8,060 bases of DNA from Robiginitomaculum sp. (GCA_002733485.1 NVVU01000015.1:17935-25994); one strand, 5' to 3'; shown: positions 1 to 6,500, counted from the stretch's first letter. Program-made: numbers and translations. Notes: generated from the letters alone by a model not told the origin.

Positions 1-13
1 AGGACAAATGGTT

Positions 14-391
14 ATGAAAAATTGTCTAGTCGTTGATGACAGTCGCGTTATTCGTAAAGTGGCGCGACGTATCCTTGAAGACATGGAATTTGCCTGCGAT
101 GAAGCCGCCGACGGCGCCCAGGCGCTGGAGCAATGTCGCAAGGCCATGCCGGATGCCATTTTGCTGGACTGGAACATGCCAGTCATGAGCGGCATTGATT
201 TTCTTCGGGCGCTTCGCAAAGAGGATGGCGGCGACGCCCCCATTGTTGTCTTTTGCACCACGGAAAATGATATGGGCCATATAACCGAGGCACTTAATGC
301 CGGGGCCAATGAATACATTATGAAGCCTTTTGATGGTGAAATCCTCAGCTCCAAATTTGCAGAAGCCGGCCTGGTGACAGCAGAAACATGA
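14..391 (+). CDS. cheY: Chemotaxis response regulator CheY
   Basis: Single-domain receiver protein that, once phosphorylated by CheA, binds the flagellar motor switch and changes rotation. The protein is almost nothing but a receiver domain, as expected for CheY. Counting from the upstream ATG at 8, the acidic pair is D10-D11, the phosphoacceptor is D54 in the LLDWNMP motif, the switch threonine is T84 or T85 in FCTTEND, and the conserved lysine is K106 in YIMKPF. The LVVDDSRVIRK start and the LLDWNMP and CTTEND motifs are typical of alphaproteobacterial CheY. I prefer the ATG at 14 because AGGA at 1-4 is 9 bases from it but only 3 from the ATG at 8; the choice changes only two residues. The stop overlaps the cheB start (ATGA), so the two are probably translationally coupled. 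The promoter, and probably cheA and cheW, lie upstream of the window. Confidence 0.93.
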   Translation: MKNCLVVDDSRVIRKVARRILEDMEFACDEAADGAQALEQCRKAMPDAILLDWNMPVMSGIDFLRALRKEDGGDAPIVVFCTTENDMGHITEALNAGANEYIMKPFDGEILSSKFAEAGLVTAET

Positions 392-1509
392 CCCTGAACG
401 CCCCCAAAACACCAACGCCATCCCGAGGGATGAATGATCCGATACGGGTCATGATCACCGATGATTCGGCGGTGGTTCGAGGCATGATCACCCGCTGGCT
501 GGCCGAAGAGGACGGCATTGAGATTGTTGCCAAGGCAACCGATGGTCTGCAAGCTATCAAGCTTGCCGCCGAGCACCAGCCCGACGTGGTTATTCTGGAT
601 GTGGAAATGCCGCGCCTTGATGGCTTGACGGCTTTACCGCAAATTCTAAAGGCGGCGCCCAAATCCAAAGTGGTGATGGCCTCTACCCTGACTCACCGCA
701 ATGCCGATATTACCTTGCGCGCCTTATCCAATGGCGCTGCGGATTATCTTCCCAAACCCGAATCCAGTTCTCTGGCCGGTGCCAAAGACTTCCGCCAGGA
801 CCTGATCACCAAGGTCAGGGCTTTGGGAGAAGCCGGTCGGCGGGCTAAAATTGCGTATAAACGGCCAATGGCACCACCGGCCCGCACCGCCCCACGCCTC
901 AGAGCGCAGGTTAAAGCAGTAAGACCCGCCCCAAAAGCGGTCTTTATAGGTGCCTCTACCGGTGGACCGCAGGCGCTTCGCGATGTCATTACCGCCATTG
1001 GCCCCAAAATTAACATACCGGTTTTTATCACCCAGCATATGCCCAAGGCTTTTACCGCCGTTCTGGCTGAACATTTGAGCAAGAACGCCCGTAAACCCGT
1101 GGTTGAGGGGCGTGACGGCATGCCGGTAAAATCTAATGGAATTTATCTGGCACCGGGTGATTTTCACATGACGGTACGGCGTTCCGGCAGTGGCATTGTT
1201 ATCGGTCTGGACCAGCGTCCACAAGAGAACTATTGCCGACCCGCCGTAGACCCCATGTTTCGCAGCGCCGCTGAGGTTTATAACAACACGGCGCTGGGCG
1301 TTATTCTCACCGGCATGGGTCATGATGGCTGTGCCGGGGCAGAACAAATGGTCAAAACGGGTGCACAAATTATTGCGCAGGACGAAGCCAGTTCCGTGGT
1401 CTGGGGCATGCCCGGCTCCGTGGTTCAGGCCGGTCTTGCCGAACAAATCAAACCTATAAATCAAATAGGATATACGATTATGAAGATTGTCAGCGGGGGT
1501 AAATTGTAA
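388..1509 (+). CDS. cheB: Chemotaxis protein-glutamate methylesterase/deamidase CheB
   Basis: Removes methyl groups from (and deamidates) glutamyl residues of chemoreceptors, opposing CheR; activity is raised by CheA-dependent phosphorylation. Two domains are visible in 373 residues, close to the usual length. An N-terminal receiver (about 18-140) has acidic pair D25-D26, phosphoacceptor D71 in VILDVEMP and lysine K123 in LPKP. A basic, proline- and alanine-rich linker (about 150-182) follows, then a C-terminal methylesterase domain (about 183-370). Its catalytic triad is readable: S190 in GASTGG, H217 in TQHMP and D313 in GMGHDG. The ATG at 388 overlaps the cheY stop. An internal ATG at 430 would remove 14 residues and give a more typical CheB N-terminus, but its GAGGG lies too close to be a good ribosome site. 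The gene ends TAATG, overlapping the cheR start by one base. Confidence 0.96.
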   Translation: MTLNAPKTPTPSRGMNDPIRVMITDDSAVVRGMITRWLAEEDGIEIVAKATDGLQAIKLAAEHQPDVVILDVEMPRLDGLTALPQILKAAPKSKVVMASTLTHRNADITLRALSNGAADYLPKPESSSLAGAKDFRQDLITKVRALGEAGRRAKIAYKRPMAPPARTAPRLRAQVKAVRPAPKAVFIGASTGGPQALRDVITAIGPKINIPVFITQHMPKAFTAVLAEHLSKNARKPVVEGRDGMPVKSNGIYLAPGDFHMTVRRSGSGIVIGLDQRPQENYCRPAVDPMFRSAAEVYNNTALGVILTGMGHDGCAGAEQMVKTGAQIIAQDEASSVVWGMPGSVVQAGLAEQIKPINQIGYTIMKIVSGGKL

Positions 1510-2342
1510 TGAATAGTCAGGACTTTGACTTTTTGGTCTCTATGCTGAAAAAACGCTCTGGCCATGTGCTTAGCGCCGATAAGGGATATTTGCTGGATAG
1601 CCGCCTGGGCCCCATTGCGCGCAAGGAAAGCTTTGCCTCTGTCGAGGCATTGGTGACGGCCATGCGCACCCGCAATGACGAACGTCTGAACGCCATGGCC
1701 ACCGAGGCCATGACCACCAATGAAACGTTTTTCTTTCGGGATCGCACCCCCTTTGATCTGTTCAAAAGCGAAGTCATTCCACATCTTACCGCCAACCGCC
1801 GCCCCGGTTCCAAGATCAATATCTGGTGCGCCGCCGCCTCGACTGGCCAGGAACCGTATTCGCTAGCCATGATCCTGCGCGAAGAAGCCGCGCGCATGAA
1901 AGGCATCTCCAACAGTATTTTGGCCACCGACATTTCGGACAAGGTGCTGCAAAAGGCCAAAACCGGGCTTTATACCCAGTTTGAAGTGCAGCGCGGTCTG
2001 CCAGTGCAGCTGATGGTCAAATACTTTGAAAAAACCGATGACCTGTGGCGTATTGACCCCAACCTGCAACAACATATCACCTTCAGAAAATACAATTTGC
2101 TAGACAGCTTTCGCACCCTTGGCCAGTTTGATGTTGTGTTTTGCCGCAATGTGCTGATTTATTTTGATCAGGAGACCAAAAGCGAAATCCTGAACCGGCT
2201 GTCCCAATCCCTCGCCCCGGACGGATTTTTGTTTCTGGGGGCGGCGGAAACCGTCATGGGCCTTTCCGATGCCTTTGCCCCGGTGCCCGGCAAGCGAGGT
2301 CTTTATGTACGCAAAGAAAAGGCCGTCGCCAAAGTGGCCTGA
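1509..2342 (+). CDS. cheR: Chemotaxis protein methyltransferase CheR
   Basis: S-adenosylmethionine-dependent methyltransferase that methylates receptor glutamates, providing the adaptation arm opposite CheB. The 277 residues match the family length. An N-terminal helical domain (about 1-75) ends in MTTNETFFFRD (68-78), the segment before the catalytic fold. The Rossmann-like domain shows the AdoMet-binding stretch IWCAAASTGQEPYSLAM (105-121), an acidic residue after the second strand in ATDIS (D141), and FCRNVLIYF (211-219), all hallmark CheR motifs. There is no C-terminal TPR extension, so it is a simple CheR. Translation starts in a TAATG junction with cheB, and the gene is the last of the operon, with a terminator starting 24 bases after its stop. 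Confidence 0.96.
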   Translation: MNSQDFDFLVSMLKKRSGHVLSADKGYLLDSRLGPIARKESFASVEALVTAMRTRNDERLNAMATEAMTTNETFFFRDRTPFDLFKSEVIPHLTANRRPGSKINIWCAAASTGQEPYSLAMILREEAARMKGISNSILATDISDKVLQKAKTGLYTQFEVQRGLPVQLMVKYFEKTDDLWRIDPNLQQHITFRKYNLLDSFRTLGQFDVVFCRNVLIYFDQETKSEILNRLSQSLAPDGFLFLGAAETVMGLSDAFAPVPGKRGLYVRKEKAVAKVA

Positions 2343-2365
2343 TTATATCTCATATTTTATCGAGG

Positions 2366-2390
2366 AAAGCGGCCCCTGGGCCGCTTTTTT
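2366..2390 (+). terminator. Intrinsic terminator of the cheY-cheB-cheR operon
   Basis: A GC-rich stem, AAAGCGGCC (2366-2374) pairing with GGCCGCTTT (2379-2387) around a four-base loop, runs into six Ts at 2385-2390. It lies just after the cheR stop and before the marR promoter region, so it separates the chemotaxis operon from the efflux operon. Confidence 0.9.
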
Positions 2391-2409
2391 AGTGAGTTTT
2401 TATTAATTA

Positions 2410-2442
2410 CCCCTTATAATAAGCATTGCTTACTATAAGGGG
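2410..2442. promoter_or_regulatory. 33-bp palindrome, probable MarR-family operator
   Basis: Outer arms CCCCTTATA (2410-2418) and TATAAGGGG (2434-2442) flank a perfect 13-base inner palindrome, TAAGCATTGCTTA (2420-2432), centred on T2426. Only the 2419/2433 pair is mismatched over 33 bases. It lies 16 bases before the marR start codon and overlaps the best promoter candidate. MarR proteins are dimers that typically bind palindromes over their own promoters, so autorepression of the marR-emrA-emrB operon is the natural inference. It lacks a T-run after the stem and lies before a gene, so it is not a terminator. Confidence 0.75.
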
Positions 2443-2453
2443 CGATATATAAC
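2426..2453 (+). promoter_or_regulatory. Candidate promoter of marR-emrA-emrB
   Basis: A -35-like TTGCTT (2426-2431) and a -10-like TATAAC (2448-2453) are 16 bases apart. The -35 element lies in the right half of the palindrome, so a bound repressor would block it. The predicted transcription start falls on or next to the marR ATG at 2459. A TATAAT at 2415-2420 in the left arm looks good as a -10 but has no convincing -35 upstream. Confidence 0.4.
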
Positions 2454-2458
2454 GGGTT

Positions 2459-2899
2459 ATGCCCTTAGCCAACGAAGACCGCGCCCTGGCGTTTGCCATC
2501 AGTGACACTGCGCAAATCCTGCGCAAGTCCTTTAATGAGCGGGCGCGCCATTTACGCCTTACCCAGGCGCAATATCGCACACTGATCTATCTTGATCGCC
2601 AGCAGGGCATCACCCAGAGCGAGCTGGCCCGCCTGTTGGAAATCCGGCCCATTACCCTGACCCGCCAGCTGGACCTGCTGGCCGCCAACCAGATGATTGA
2701 ACGGCGTATTAACCCAGATGACCGACGCTCGTTCAGGCTGTATCTGACTGATAAAGCCGAGCCGGTGTTGCACGAAATTCGCAGTATTGCCGCCAAAATT
2801 ATGGCGCAATGCACGCAAGGATTCTCGGCGCAGGACAAAAAGAAAATAACCGCCATGCTGATGCACATCAAAGATAACCTTGTGCAGGGTGAAACATAA
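2459..2899 (+). CDS. MarR-family transcriptional regulator of the efflux operon
   Basis: A 146-residue winged-helix repressor of the MarR/EmrR type. The N-terminal dimerisation helix covers about residues 1-35. The DNA-binding core spans about 36-105: LTQAQYRTLIYL, then the helix-turn-helix ITQSELARLLEIRPITLTRQ with the recognition helix in its second half, then a wing with the family signature NPDDRRSFRLYLT (about 83-95). C-terminal helices complete the dimer interface. Such proteins usually release DNA when they bind phenolic or lipophilic compounds; the ligand here cannot be told. The gene is transcribed with emrA (TAATG junction), consistent with a local autorepressor like EmrR of E. coli. 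No Shine-Dalgarno sequence stands at a usable distance before the ATG, and there is no other early start codon, so the mRNA may be leaderless. Confidence 0.9.
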   Translation: MPLANEDRALAFAISDTAQILRKSFNERARHLRLTQAQYRTLIYLDRQQGITQSELARLLEIRPITLTRQLDLLAANQMIERRINPDDRRSFRLYLTDKAEPVLHEIRSIAAKIMAQCTQGFSAQDKKKITAMLMHIKDNLVQGET

Positions 2900-4056
2900 T
2901 GAGCACCCCTGAAGCCAAAGACGATATGGATGTGGAGAAGGCGGATATTGCCGTTGGGCAATCCAGCGCCATGTCGCTGGGCTCGCTGAACCAACGCCTG
3001 CGCTCCCCCTTTACTTTGCGGGCCGTGCTGATGGGCGTGCCGATCCTGATTATCGCCTTTATCGGTCTGTGGATTTATGCCAGTGGCGGGCGCTGGATGC
3101 AGACCGAAAACGCCTATATCAAAGCCAGTAAGGCACAGGTGAGTGCCGAAATTTCCGGAACCATTATAAAATTAGCGATTAGCGAAAACCAGCATGTCGA
3201 GACCGGGGCATTACTGTTTAGCCTGGATTCCAGGCGCTTTATGGCGGCTCTGTCGGCAGCCCGGGCTGCTCATAATGTGGCAATTGGTCAGGTAATGGCA
3301 GAAAAGGCCACCTATCGCCAACGACTGGGCGAACGCGATCTGGCAAAAGAAAACCTGGCCTTTGCTCGCCGTGAACTGCAAAGACGCAAAGCCCTGACAA
3401 TGCGGAAAATCGTCTCTGAGGCCACGTTGGACAAGTATGTCCATGCCCGTGATGTGGCCGCCTCTGAACTCCAGGTCAAAAAGCAGGAAATCGCAGTTTT
3501 ACACGCCAGACTGGGAAACCCCGATGCCCCAGCCAGCGATCACCCGCTCGTACGGGGGGAACAGGCCAGGGTAGAGCTGGCCCTTGAGAGTTTGAGCCAC
3601 ACTGAAATCCGCGCCCCGATAAGCGGCACCGTTGGGTCAGTTCCGGTATTGGGCAATTATGTGCTTGCCGGGGTGCCTGCCATGGTGGTTGTGGCCAGTC
3701 AGGGATTGTGGATAGAAGCCAATTTCAAGGAAACTGCCCTGACCCATATGCGTGTTGGACAAGAGGCAACACTGCGCATGGATGCCTATCCGGATGTCCC
3801 CCTTAAGGGCCATGTATCCAGTATTGATCCAGCAACGGGTTCAGAGTTTTCATTATTACCGCCCCAAAATGCCAGTGGTAACTGGGTAAAAGTGGTCCAG
3901 CGCGTCCCGGTTCGCATTACCCTGGATGATTATCATGGCAAACCGGTTTTGCGCGCCGGTATGAGCGTTAAAGTGCGCATTGATACCGGCCATCATCGTC
4001 CGCTTCCGTCCATCCTGCGTGTGCCTTTGCGATGGCTAGGTGCCGATGTCGGCTGA
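2899..4056 (+). CDS. emrA: EmrA-type membrane fusion protein (HlyD family) of a drug efflux pump
   Basis: Periplasmic adaptor that links an inner-membrane MFS pump to an outer-membrane channel of the TolC type. Of 385 residues, about 1-40 are cytoplasmic, one membrane segment lies at about 42-61 (LLMGVPILII-like, rich in I, L and V), and the rest is periplasmic. TENAYIKA (about 69-76) is the usual EmrA entry motif. The first lipoyl half (about 80-111, ISGTI...NQHVETGALLFSLD) is followed by an alpha-helical hairpin (about 112-220, rich in A, E, K, R), the second lipoyl half (about 235-262, EIRAPISGTVGSV...GNYV) and a beta-barrel domain. The length fits the family. Its start overlaps the marR stop by one base and its end overlaps emrB. 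No outer-membrane partner gene is in the window, so a channel encoded elsewhere is inferred. Confidence 0.93.
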   Translation: MSTPEAKDDMDVEKADIAVGQSSAMSLGSLNQRLRSPFTLRAVLMGVPILIIAFIGLWIYASGGRWMQTENAYIKASKAQVSAEISGTIIKLAISENQHVETGALLFSLDSRRFMAALSAARAAHNVAIGQVMAEKATYRQRLGERDLAKENLAFARRELQRRKALTMRKIVSEATLDKYVHARDVAASELQVKKQEIAVLHARLGNPDAPASDHPLVRGEQARVELALESLSHTEIRAPISGTVGSVPVLGNYVLAGVPAMVVVASQGLWIEANFKETALTHMRVGQEATLRMDAYPDVPLKGHVSSIDPATGSEFSLLPPQNASGNWVKVVQRVPVRITLDDYHGKPVLRAGMSVKVRIDTGHHRPLPSILRVPLRWLGADVG

Positions 4057-5590
4057 TACCCCCTCTACTGCGGCCATGCCGGGCCGGGCCATGGTCACTC
4101 TGTCGGTGATGCTGGCCACCACCATGCAGGCCATTGATACGACCATTGCCAATGTAGCCCTGCCGCATATGCAGGGGGCGATGGCGGCAACTCAGGATCA
4201 GATTTCCTGGGTGCTGACCTCCTATATTGTTTCTGCCGCCATTATGACACCGCCCACCGGGTTTTTAGCGGCTCGATTTGGGCGCAAACGACTGTTTATT
4301 ATTGCAGTTTCCGGGTTTGTGGTGGCCTCCATGCTGGCCGGGGCGGCCGCAAATCTGGGCCAATTGGTGTTTTTCCGCCTGATGCAAGGGGCCTTTGGGG
4401 CATCCCTTGTGCCCTTGTCCCAGTCAGTTTTACTGGACATTTACCCGCGCCATCAACATGGCCGCGCCATTGCCATATGGGGCGTTGGGGTGATGATTGG
4501 ACCGGTGCTGGGGCCAACCCTTGGCGGCTGGTTGACCGAAACGCTATCATGGCGCTGGGTGTTTTATATCAACCTGCCGGTGGGATTGATGGCCATTACC
4601 GGCCTGTCGCTGTTTGTAAAACGCACCTATCGGCAAAATAAACTGCCCTTTGACTGGCCTGGCTTTGCCCTGCTCAGCCTATCCATTGGAGCTCTGCAAA
4701 TGATGCTGGACCGGGGTCAGTCCCAGGACTGGTTCTCGGCTCCTGAAATTGTCATGGAAGCCGTTTTGGCGGTGCTGTGCCTCTATCTTTTTGTAGTTCA
4801 TATCATGACCACCCGGCGGCCATTTCTAAACCCTGCCATGTTCAAGGATCGCAATCTCAGCATGGGGTTGGGATTCATGTTTCTGGTTGGCATTATTTTT
4901 CTGTCCACTATGGCGATCCTGCCGCCATTTTTACAAACCTTAAAAGGCTGGCCGGTAATCCTGACCGGGCTGGTGCTGGCCCCGCGTGGCCTGGGCATGA
5001 TGATGGGCATGATGATCATGGGCCGTCTGGCCGAACGCTTTGATCCGCGCCTTCTGATCGCAGGCGGCCTGATGATGATTGTCATTTCCCTTTATGCGAT
5101 GAGCCAGTTCACCCTGGAGGTCGGCCAGAAAGAGATTATCTGGACGGGTTTTGCCCAGGGGTTAGGCCTTGGCTCGGTCTTTGTGCCCATGGGGGTGATC
5201 ACCTTTGCTACTTTAGACGAAAAATACCGCACCGAAGCCACGGCTCTGTTCTCGCTGGTGCGCAATCTCGGCTCCTCAATCGGGGTATCGATTTCGTTTG
5301 CCCTGCTGGCCCGAAATATCCAGATCAATCATGAAGAAATGGCGGCGCATATCACGCTCTTTAACCCGCTTGTAAAAGCCCGGGCGCTGGCCGGTCCCAT
5401 AGGTCTGGAACAACTGGCGCTGCTGGATGCACAAATCAATCAACAGGCCGCCATGATTGGTTATCTGAATGATTTTCGCTTTATGATGGCCATATCCCTG
5501 CTGGCTGCCCCGTTTATTTTATTATTACGTTCCCCCCATAAAAAAGATGGCCCCCCATTAAAAATGGCCCCCACAAAAAAAGGCGGCTGA
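4046..5590 (+). CDS. emrB: EmrB-type MFS drug efflux transporter (DHA2, 14 transmembrane helices)
   Basis: Proton-driven multidrug exporter of the inner membrane, working with the adjacent EmrA. About 514 residues and a hydrophobic profile fitting 14 helices match the DHA2 family. Readable motifs are the helix 1 motif D1 (DTTIANVALP, from D31), motif A (GFLAARFGRKR, 72-82), motif B with R111 in RLMQGAFGAS, and motif C (GVGVMIGPVLGPTLGG, 146-161), the antiporter signature. I chose the ATG at 4046 because AGG at 4038-4040 is five bases upstream; a GTG at 4040 in the same frame would add two residues. Either way the start overlaps the emrA end, indicating coupling. The tail is basic (KKDGPP...KKGG), and its last codons and stop are part of the terminator stem. 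The transported compounds cannot be inferred. Confidence 0.94.
   Translation: MSADTPSTAAMPGRAMVTLSVMLATTMQAIDTTIANVALPHMQGAMAATQDQISWVLTSYIVSAAIMTPPTGFLAARFGRKRLFIIAVSGFVVASMLAGAAANLGQLVFFRLMQGAFGASLVPLSQSVLLDIYPRHQHGRAIAIWGVGVMIGPVLGPTLGGWLTETLSWRWVFYINLPVGLMAITGLSLFVKRTYRQNKLPFDWPGFALLSLSIGALQMMLDRGQSQDWFSAPEIVMEAVLAVLCLYLFVVHIMTTRRPFLNPAMFKDRNLSMGLGFMFLVGIIFLSTMAILPPFLQTLKGWPVILTGLVLAPRGLGMMMGMMIMGRLAERFDPRLLIAGGLMMIVISLYAMSQFTLEVGQKEIIWTGFAQGLGLGSVFVPMGVITFATLDEKYRTEATALFSLVRNLGSSIGVSISFALLARNIQINHEEMAAHITLFNPLVKARALAGPIGLEQLALLDAQINQQAAMIGYLNDFRFMMAISLLAAPFILLLRSPHKKDGPPLKMAPTKKGG
4993..5016 (+). repeat. Perfect 12-bp tandem duplication inside emrB
   Basis: GGGCATGATGAT occurs twice back to back (4993-5004 and 5005-5016), in frame, encoding a methionine-rich stretch LGMMMGMMIMGR in the middle-to-late part of the transporter. 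It keeps the reading frame and lies in or next to a membrane segment. Confidence 0.85.
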
Positions 5591-5604
5591 TCCAGCCGCC
5601 TTTT
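5575..5604. terminator. Bidirectional intrinsic terminator between emrB and ctrA
   Basis: Arms GGCGGCTG (5582-5589) and CAGCCGCC (5593-5600) close a three-base loop. The stem is flanked by A5575-5581 on the left and T5601-5604 on the right, which extend it. Read on the plus strand it ends emrB with a four-T tail; read on the minus strand it ends ctrA with a longer seven-T tail. The emrB stop codon (TGA, 5588-5590) lies in the top of the stem and the loop. Confidence 0.88.
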
Positions 5605-5614
5605 CAATCAAACT

Positions 5615-5628
5615 GTTTTTTAAAAAAC
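5615..5628. repeat. AT-rich 14-bp perfect palindrome after ctrA
   Basis: GTTTTTT followed by AAAAAAC is a perfect palindrome between the terminator and the ctrA stop codon. With no loop it is a poor RNA hairpin, and I can assign no function; it may simply be spacer sequence. Confidence 0.45.
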
Positions 5629-5629
5629 T

Positions 5630-6325
5630 TTATGCGGCTTCCTCTTCCTCGGTCGGGTCACGCAACACATAGCCACGGCCCCAGACCGTTTCAATATAGT
5701 GTTCACCGCCGGTGGCATTGGCGAGTTTTTTACGCAATTTGCAGATAAACACGTCAATGATTTTCAGTTCCGGCTCATCAAGACCGCCATAAAGCTGGTT
5801 CAGGAACATTTCTTTGGTGAGCGTCGTGCCCTTGCGTAAGGACAGAAGTTCCAGCATCTGGTATTCCTTGCCGGTCAGATGCACGCGCTGTTTATTCACA
5901 TCAACGGTTTTGGCATCCAGATTAACGGCCACCATGCCCGTGGTGATTATAGATTGTGAATGCCCCTTCGAGCGTCGCACCACCGCATGAATGCGGGCCA
6001 CCAGCTCGTCCTTGTGGAACGGCTTGGTCAGATAATCATCCGCCCCATATCCAAGGCCCTGGACCTTAACCTCTGTATCGGCGGTACCCGACAGGATCAG
6101 CACTGGCGTTTCCACTTTGGAAACCCGCAATTGCTTCAACACGTCAAAGCCGGGCATGTCTGGCAGATTCAGATCAAGCAGTATGATGTCATAATCATAT
6201 AGCTTGCCCAGATCGACGCCTTCTTCACCAAGATCCGTCGTATAAATATTAAAACCTTCAGACTTTAGCATCAGCTCAATCGATTGCGCTGTTGCACTGT
6301 CATCCTCAACCAAGAGAACTCGCAT
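5630..6325 (-). CDS. ctrA: Cell-cycle master response regulator CtrA
   Basis: OmpR-type DNA-binding regulator which, in Caulobacter and relatives, controls division, flagellar, chemotaxis and DNA-methylation genes and in some species blocks replication initiation. The 231 residues include a receiver domain (1-120) with D8-D9, phosphoacceptor D51 in LLDLNLPDMPG, S79 and K101 (LTKPF). The winged-helix domain (about 125-225) has the recognition region ELKIIDVFICKLRKKL and the wing HYIETVWGRGYVLRDP, which are strongly CtrA-like. The C-terminus is acidic and ends in Ala-Ala, like the end that Caulobacter CtrA needs for ClpXP degradation. The start is well supported: on the minus strand GGGAGGGG (6329-6336) stands three bases before the ATG, with GGAGG five bases away. 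It is convergent with emrB and divergent from fliI. CtrA-like sites upstream suggest autoregulation. Confidence 0.96.
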   Translation of the reverse strand: MRVLLVEDDSATAQSIELMLKSEGFNIYTTDLGEEGVDLGKLYDYDIILLDLNLPDMPGFDVLKQLRVSKVETPVLILSGTADTEVKVQGLGYGADDYLTKPFHKDELVARIHAVVRRSKGHSQSIITTGMVAVNLDAKTVDVNKQRVHLTGKEYQMLELLSLRKGTTLTKEMFLNQLYGGLDEPELKIIDVFICKLRKKLANATGGEHYIETVWGRGYVLRDPTEEEEAA

Positions 6326-6346
6326 GGGCCCCTCCCATTGGCCTGC

Positions 6347-6351
6347 GAATC
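6347..6351. promoter_or_regulatory. GANTC (CcrM-type) methylation motif upstream of ctrA
   Basis: GAATC, 22 bases upstream of the ctrA start codon. In Caulobacter a GANTC site in the ctrA promoter makes one promoter sensitive to the methylation state of the DNA. Whether this organism has CcrM is not shown by the window. Confidence 0.4.
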
Positions 6352-6374
6352 AGTTTGCAGGCTTCATTGGCGTA

Positions 6375-6382
6375 ATGGTTAA
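6375..6382 (-). promoter_or_regulatory. ctrA: CtrA half-site TTAACCAT upstream of ctrA
   Basis: On the minus strand the sequence reads TTAACCAT, matching the known short form of the CtrA recognition motif. It lies 50-57 bases upstream of the ctrA start codon, a suitable place for autoregulation. The motif match is seen directly; binding is inferred. Confidence 0.55.
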
Positions 6383-6397
6383 CTCTATCCCTACGCT

Positions 6398-6410
6398 AGG
6401 GGAATCCCCT
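6398..6410. promoter_or_regulatory. 13-bp palindrome with a second GANTC motif
   Basis: AGGGGA (6398-6403), a central A, then TCCCCT (6405-6410) form a perfect palindrome. GAATC (6402-6406) lies at its centre, and its right end touches the CtrA-like double site at 6410. It could be a regulator site in the divergent promoter region; no protein can be assigned. Confidence 0.4.
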
Positions 6411-6423
6411 TAACCAAACTTAA
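6410..6423. promoter_or_regulatory. CtrA-like double site TTAA-N6-TTAA between ctrA and fliI
   Basis: TTAA (6410-6413) and TTAA (6420-6423) are six bases apart, and the first continues as TTAACC. The established CtrA consensus is TTAA-N7-TTAA, so this is one base short. The TTAA repeat is symmetric, so it could serve either ctrA or fliI. No clear sigma-70 -10/-35 pair accompanies it; a weak TACAAT at 6480-6485 is the best plus-strand -10 candidate but has no -35. Confidence 0.45.
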
Positions 6424-6500
6424 ACAAATCAAACAGATTTTGGTAAACATTAGGGTACAGGCAAAAAAACTGTAATTCATACAATTATTATTGCCGCGTT

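Noticed and set aside
724..1464. A 246-codon open frame on the minus strand inside cheB.
   Set aside because: It lies wholly antisense to a cheB gene with all catalytic motifs intact; its translation shows no recognisable domain and it has no independent context. It is a shadow of the coding strand.
5536..5580. Repeated C-run/A-run units near the end of emrB, with a small CCATT/AATGG hairpin.
   Set aside because: They encode the basic, proline-containing tail in frame; the hairpin is only five pairs and has no T-run, so it is not a separate terminator or regulatory element.
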